A stretch of DNA of 64,000 bases from JAHEEL01 sp942491345 (GTDB taxonomy: Bacteria; Actinomycetota; Acidimicrobiia; Spongiisociales; UBA5794): the NCBI GenBank assembly GCA_942491345.1, contig CALOAN010000020.1, positions 372,001 to 436,000 of the forward strand, in the 5' to 3' direction. Shown piece after piece: positions 60,414 through 64,000 of this stretch (positions within the stretch are counted from its first letter, which is position 1; the number at the start of each line of letters is the position of its first letter). The notes under the pieces were generated by a model. It saw nothing but the letters and a program-made list of their open reading frames with translations, was not told the origin of the DNA and did not search any database. A program made the translations under genes and the position numbers.

Positions 60414-61183
60414 TGCTGCTCACAATCGACGTTGGAAACACCCAAGTAGCCGTCGGCTTGTTCCGAGACGATGAACTGGTCGGTCATTGGAGGTTCTCTA
60501 CCAAGGAACAGACGTCCGACGAGATGCGGTGGGAGCTGCTCGGCGTTCTCGACCTCGACGGATTCACGCCGGACGACATCGGTGGTGTGGCCGTGTCGAG
60601 TGTTGTGCCATCGATCACGGCCACGATGCGCAAAGTCGCACCTGCGCTCTCACACGGGCCCGTCCTCGTCATCGGCCCCGGCATCAAGACCGGCATGTCA
60701 ATCCAGATCGACAATCCGCGAGAAGTCGGCGCCGATCGGGTGGTGAATGCCGTCGCCGCTCGCGAGCGATATGGGAGTCCGGCCATCGTGGTCGACTTTG
60801 GGACGTCGACGAACTTCGATGTTGTTGGGCCCGACGGCGCCTACATCGGCGGCGTGATCGCTCCCGGTCTCGAGATCTCGACGCGAGCATTGATATCGGG
60901 GACGGCCGCGCTCCGCAGAGTTGAGTTCGTCCCACCGCGTTCGCCGATCGGGAAGGGCACGGTCGAGGCAATCCAGAGTGGCGCCCTGTACGGCCATGCC
61001 GGCCTTGTTGATGGAATCCTCGGCCGTCTCGTCGACGAAGTCGGTGAGGACACGGCCGTTGTCGCCACCGGCGGCCTCGCACCTACCATCGTTCCCTACT
61101 GCCGCAACGTCGAGATCGTGGACGAGTATCTGACCCTCGACGGTCTGCGGATCATCTTCGACCGGAACCAGGAAGACCTATGA
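60413..61183 (+). CDS. coaX: Type III pantothenate kinase
   Basis: First enzyme of coenzyme A synthesis, 256 aa. Phosphate-loop MLLTIDVGNTQVAVGLF at the N-terminus, the sugar/pantothenate site FGTSTNFDVV and the acetate-kinase-fold GALYGHAGLVDG segment. ATG overlaps the panC stop (TGATG), and the stop overlaps lysS by 4 nt. Confidence 0.94.
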   Translation: MLLTIDVGNTQVAVGLFRDDELVGHWRFSTKEQTSDEMRWELLGVLDLDGFTPDDIGGVAVSSVVPSITATMRKVAPALSHGPVLVIGPGIKTGMSIQIDNPREVGADRVVNAVAARERYGSPAIVVDFGTSTNFDVVGPDGAYIGGVIAPGLEISTRALISGTAALRRVEFVPPRSPIGKGTVEAIQSGALYGHAGLVDGILGRLVDEVGEDTAVVATGGLAPTIVPYCRNVEIVDEYLTLDGLRIIFDRNQEDL

Positions 61184-62673
61184 CCGACGACACCGTGAGC
61201 AGCCCGAGCCCGCACGACGATCCGCTCATTGCGGCGCGCATCGAGAAGCACCGGCAGGTTCTCGTCGCCGGAGGGTATCCGACGCGGTTCGACCGCACCG
61301 ATCTCGCATCGGAGCTCCACGACCGCTACGGCGACCTCGAACCCGGCGCCGAGACAGGAGTCGAGGCCACGGTCGCGGGACGGCTCATGAACGTACGCGA
61401 TATGGGGAAACTGGCGTTCGGTGTGCTCCAGGACGTATCGGGGAGGATCCAGCTGTTCGTGAGTGTGTCGGTGCTCGGCGATGACGGGTTCAAGGGTTTC
61501 CTTGACCTAGACGCGGGTGACTGGATCGGCGCCACCGGTGAGATCATTGCGACGAAGAAAGGCGAACTCAGCGTCCGGGTGGCATCACTGACACTCCTGT
61601 CGAAGGCGCTTCGTCCATTGCCGGAGAAATGGCATGGGCTCAAGGACGTCGAGGCCCGGTCGAGGCAGCGGTACGTCGATCTCATGGTGAACGCCGACTC
61701 GATGAAGACGGCGCTGGTTCGCGCAAAGGTGATCTCCGAACTCCGGCGGCAATTCGAGGACCGTGGGTTCATCGAGGTCGAAACGCCGGTGTTGCTCACG
61801 CAGGCAACCGGAGCAACGGCCCGTCCGTTCGCGACCCATCACAACGCGCTTGACCTCGACCTTTCGCTCCGCATCGCCACAGAACTGTTCCTCAAGCGCC
61901 TGGTCGTCGGGGGGATCGAACGGGTATTTGAGATTGGTCGGATCTTCCGGAATGAGGGCATTGACGCCACGCACAATCCAGAGTTCACGATGCTCGAGGC
62001 ATACCAGGCGTTTGCCGATTACGAGGATGTCATGGTCCTGATGGAGGCCGTGATCTCGGGTGTCGCCGTGGCCGCTGCCGGCACGTCGACGCTCACGTAC
62101 CAAGGCCGTCACCTCGACCTTGCACCCCCGTTCCGCAGGGCACGCCTCATGGATCTCGTGTCCGAGGCGGTTGGAGATGAGGTGTCACTCGCGACCCCTC
62201 GGACGCAGCTCGCCGAGATTGCCGCCGGCCGCGCTGTTGACCTCGACGAATCGTGGGGTCCTGGACGAGTCATCTTCGCGTTGTACGAGGAACTCGTCGA
62301 GGACGGGATTTGGGAACCGACCTTTGTGACCGACTATCCCAAGGAAGTCTCACCGCTTGCCCGATCGAGCCGGGGCAATCCGGAGATAACGGAGCGTTTC
62401 GAATTGGTCATCGCCGGGTCCGAGTATGCGAATGCGTTCTCCGAGTTGAACGACCCGCTCGATCAACGGGAGCGTTTCGAGGTGCAGGCGGCGGCACGGG
62501 CTGCGGGCGACGACGAAGCACATCCCGTCGACGAGGACTACCTCAGGGCGCTCGAGTATGGCCTTCCGCCGACCGGCGGCCTCGGCATCGGCGTCGATCG
62601 CCTCGTGATGCTCCTCACCGACCGCAAACACATCCGGGAAGTGATCCTGTTCCCCACGATGAGGCCCGAGTAG
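61180..62673 (+). CDS. lysS: Lysyl-tRNA synthetase, class II
   Basis: Charges tRNA-Lys, 497 aa. N-terminal OB-fold anticodon domain (VAGRLMNVRDMGKLAFGVL) and class II core: motif 1 FIEVETPVL near 199, motif 2 RIFRNEGIDATHNPEFTMLE and motif 3 GGLGIGVDRLVMLL near 466. ATG 61180 in an ATGA overlap with coaX. A large inverted repeat follows the stop. Confidence 0.95.
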   Translation: MTDDTVSSPSPHDDPLIAARIEKHRQVLVAGGYPTRFDRTDLASELHDRYGDLEPGAETGVEATVAGRLMNVRDMGKLAFGVLQDVSGRIQLFVSVSVLGDDGFKGFLDLDAGDWIGATGEIIATKKGELSVRVASLTLLSKALRPLPEKWHGLKDVEARSRQRYVDLMVNADSMKTALVRAKVISELRRQFEDRGFIEVETPVLLTQATGATARPFATHHNALDLDLSLRIATELFLKRLVVGGIERVFEIGRIFRNEGIDATHNPEFTMLEAYQAFADYEDVMVLMEAVISGVAVAAAGTSTLTYQGRHLDLAPPFRRARLMDLVSEAVGDEVSLATPRTQLAEIAAGRAVDLDESWGPGRVIFALYEELVEDGIWEPTFVTDYPKEVSPLARSSRGNPEITERFELVIAGSEYANAFSELNDPLDQRERFEVQAAARAAGDDEAHPVDEDYLRALEYGLPPTGGLGIGVDRLVMLLTDRKHIREVILFPTMRPE

Positions 62674-62678
62674 GTAGC

Positions 62679-62755
62679 AAGATCCGAGAACCAAGAACCA
62701 AGACAAAACACACAAGACAGCGTGCCGGCGTCTTGACTCTTGGTTCTTGGATCTT
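62679..62755. terminator. 26-bp imperfect inverted repeat with heptad structure
   Basis: Left arm (62679-62704) reads AAGATCC, GAGAACC, AAGAACC, AAGAC; the right arm (62730-62755) is its reverse complement with three mismatches. The loop is 25 nt. It lies between convergent lysS and polyprenyl synthase genes and should act as a bidirectional terminator. The 7-bp units relate it to the arrays at 43.8, 51.5 and 54.6 kb. Confidence 0.8.
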
Positions 62756-62760
62756 GGCTC

Positions 62761-63753
62761 CTACGCTTGGGCGGCCTCTACTCGGCCGAGGATGTAGGAA
62801 TCGAGGTTGCGGAGGATCGGTCGCAGCGAGCTGCCGGGGATGCGGTCGGATGCCTGCTCCGCCAGGGCCATGTGTGCCATGGCCTCGTCGATCACTTGGT
62901 CGACGAAACCTCCGGATGCCGTGAGATCGATGACCCGGTCGATCACGGCACGGTCGCTGGGAGCCCCGTCGGAGAGGAGATCTCGTATCTCTGCACCACG
63001 TGGGCCGTCTGCGGCGTACAGCACCGGAAGGGTGTAGACACCCTCGCCGATGTCCGATCCGGCCGGCTTCCCGAGGAACACCTCGTCGGCAATCAGGTCG
63101 AGCACATCGTCCGTCATCTGAAATACGAGGCCCATCTCCCACGCCCATTCGCTGACGGCATCAACTGTCTCCGGATCGGCGCCGGCGGTCAGCGCGCCGA
63201 GACGCGCCGACGTACGGATCAGGCTGGCGGTCTTGCCGCCGATCACGCGGAAGTAGCCATCGGCGCCGTGGTCGAGTCCGGCGGCGAATCGCAACTCGGC
63301 GATCTGGCCTTCGCAGAGCCGAGCGTAGGTTTGGGCGATGAGGGCGACGGCTTCTTCACCGAGCGGGGCGGCGACCTCCGACGCTCGTGCGAGCAAGAAG
63401 TCTCCTGCGAGGATTGCGATCGTGTTCGACCAGTTTTCGTTCACCGAGACCTCGCCGCGGCGTGACTCGGCTTCGTCGATGACATCGTCGTGATAGAGGG
63501 ACCCGACGTGAACCAACTCGACGGAGACGCCGGCTTCAATGGGTCCGCCGCCGTCGCTCGGGCCGAATTCCGCGGCAACCTGGGCGAGCAAGGGGCGATA
63601 TCGTTTCCCGCCGGCCCGAAGCAGATGTTGGGCGATGTCGGTGAGGAACTCGTCATCTGATTCTGTGACTTCGAGCAGGCGGCGCTCTACCGCGTCCATG
63701 CGTTCCCACACACGGGGGACGGGCACAAGGTCGCTGAGAATCGGCTGATCCAC
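62761..63753 (-). CDS. Long-chain polyprenyl diphosphate synthase
   Basis: Builds an isoprenoid chain, probably for menaquinone, by adding IPP to an allylic primer. The 330-aa product has the first Asp-rich motif LYHDDVIDEAESRRG near 98, with a longer-chain-type residue pattern ahead of it, GKRYRPLL near 60, and the second motif MTDDVLDL near 215. GTG 63753 has GGAG 4 nt upstream; the frame extends 33 codons further, but without similarity. Chain length cannot be read from sequence alone. Divergent from clpC. Confidence 0.88.
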   Translation of the reverse strand: MDQPILSDLVPVPRVWERMDAVERRLLEVTESDDEFLTDIAQHLLRAGGKRYRPLLAQVAAEFGPSDGGGPIEAGVSVELVHVGSLYHDDVIDEAESRRGEVSVNENWSNTIAILAGDFLLARASEVAAPLGEEAVALIAQTYARLCEGQIAELRFAAGLDHGADGYFRVIGGKTASLIRTSARLGALTAGADPETVDAVSEWAWEMGLVFQMTDDVLDLIADEVFLGKPAGSDIGEGVYTLPVLYAADGPRGAEIRDLLSDGAPSDRAVIDRVIDLTASGGFVDQVIDEAMAHMALAEQASDRIPGSSLRPILRNLDSYILGRVEAAQA

Positions 63754-63804
63754 TGGTCTCCAGGGGCTCTTGGGAATGTGGATGGTACCCCTGGTGTTCG
63801 CTGA

Positions 63805-63834
63805 AATATGAGACGGAGCGTCCGGATTTGACAA
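63805..63834 (-). promoter_or_regulatory. Candidate promoter for the polyprenyl synthase gene
   Basis: Minus strand TTGTCA (63834-63829), 18-nt spacer, CATATT (63810-63805), about 51 nt before GTG 63753. Confidence 0.4.
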
Positions 63835-63859
63835 CCCGGTTCTTACGGACACCCCGTCC

Positions 63860-63865
63860 TATACT
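63860..63865 (+). promoter_or_regulatory. -10 box TATACT before clpC
   Basis: Near-consensus -10 box, 52 nt before the clpC start. The TTGACA at 63828-63833 is 26 nt upstream, too far to be its -35. No ClgR-type inverted repeat was seen. Confidence 0.4.
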
Positions 63866-63917
63866 CGATGAGGCGCTCGGGGAACCCGGCGCCACAGCTA
63901 CATCATGAGGTAGTGCC

Positions 63918-64000
63918 TTGTTCGAACGGTTTACTGATAGGGCCCGCAGGGTCGTCGTGCTCGCCCAGGAAGAGGCGCGGCTGCTCAACCACAACTACAT
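63918..64000 (+). CDS. clpC: ClpC ATPase, N-terminal fragment (window edge)
   Basis: The first 27 residues, LFERFTDRARRVVVLAQEEA then RLLNHNY, are the Clp N-domain of ClpC, the AAA+ unfoldase that feeds ClpP. TTG 63918 is the start because an in-frame stop lies at 63906-63908 and GAGG is 7 nt upstream. Continues beyond the window. lysS-clpC proximity matches mycobacterial gene order. Confidence 0.9.
   Translation, partial: MFERFTDRARRVVVLAQEEARLLNHNY

Noticed and set aside
63828..63865. TTGACA and TATACT as one clpC promoter
   Set aside because: The 26-nt gap is far outside the 16-19 nt range; TTGACA/TTGTCA fits the divergent gene better.
1..64000. Insertion sequences, prophage or plasmid genes
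   Set aside because: No transposase, integrase or phage structural gene was found; composition is even and gene order conserved.

Overview
The window is high-GC bacterial chromosome, densely coded on both strands, with many 1-4 nt ATGA/GTGA/TGATG gene overlaps. The gene content points to an actinobacterium. From about 51.7 to 64 kb the order is DUF2342 metalloprotease - tilS - hpt - ftsH - folP - folK - DUF2520 - panC - coaX - lysS - clpC, the order I recall around the Mycobacterium tuberculosis Rv3596c-Rv3626c region. A SigR/RsrA-type sigma/anti-sigma pair, a DUF4244-like Flp pilin and a PimB-like mannosyltransferase agree with this. A complete cytochrome c maturation System I and a K+-dependent-type pyrophosphatase are less usual for well-studied actinobacteria. 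They suggest a deep-branching class such as Acidimicrobiia, but that placement is inference.

Layout. 0.3-6.7 kb: ccmABCDEF-H-I-G, a full haem delivery and cytochrome c assembly operon. 6.8-10.1 kb (minus): a haem-type ABC importer hmuTUV, with hmuT frameshifted, led by a lipoprotein gene. 10.2-14.7 kb: a secreted M23/beta-propeller protein and an M1 aminopeptidase. 14.9-20.4 kb: histidine degradation genes hutH-hutU-hutI with a glycerophosphodiesterase and a DUF1801 gene. 20.5-23.5 kb: a MOSC-like protein converging on a minus-strand leuC-leuD-hypothetical operon. 23.6-25.5 kb: two membrane or exported proteins and a HAD-IB phosphatase. 25.6-29.5 kb: a Tad/Flp pilus locus. 29.6-33.1 kb: an LCP-family lipoprotein and, divergently, membrane pyrophosphatase hppA. 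33.1-41.6 kb: a two-domain histidine phosphatase, a PimB-like glycosyltransferase, topA, tmk, holB, plsC and a PfkB sugar kinase. 41.8-45.6 kb: secreted proteins, tRNA-Thr(CGU), the sigma/anti-sigma pair and small proteins. 45.7-51.5 kb: cytochrome bd oxidase cydA-cydB-cydD-cydC, with cydC frameshifted. 51.7-64 kb: the conserved actinobacterial housekeeping block plus a polyprenyl diphosphate synthase.

How the genes fit together. Haem is a shared theme: import (hmuTUV), covalent attachment to c-type cytochromes (ccm) and haem-containing bd oxidase (cyd). Energy coupling is extended by a pyrophosphatase pump. hut supplies carbon and nitrogen from histidine. The fol, pan, coaX, tilS and lysS genes supply cofactors and translation.

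The most unusual non-coding feature is a family of 7-bp-period arrays (consensus RAGAYYY, mainly GAGACCC/GAGACTT) at four places between genes (43.8, 51.5, 54.6 and 62.7 kb). At three of them the array is followed by a reverse-complement arm that could form a large hairpin, and at one the array supplies the last codons and stop of cydC. A second recurrent pattern is a TAnnnT -10 box 6-8 nt upstream of start codons, which suggests widespread leaderless transcription. I saw no insertion sequence, prophage or CRISPR array.
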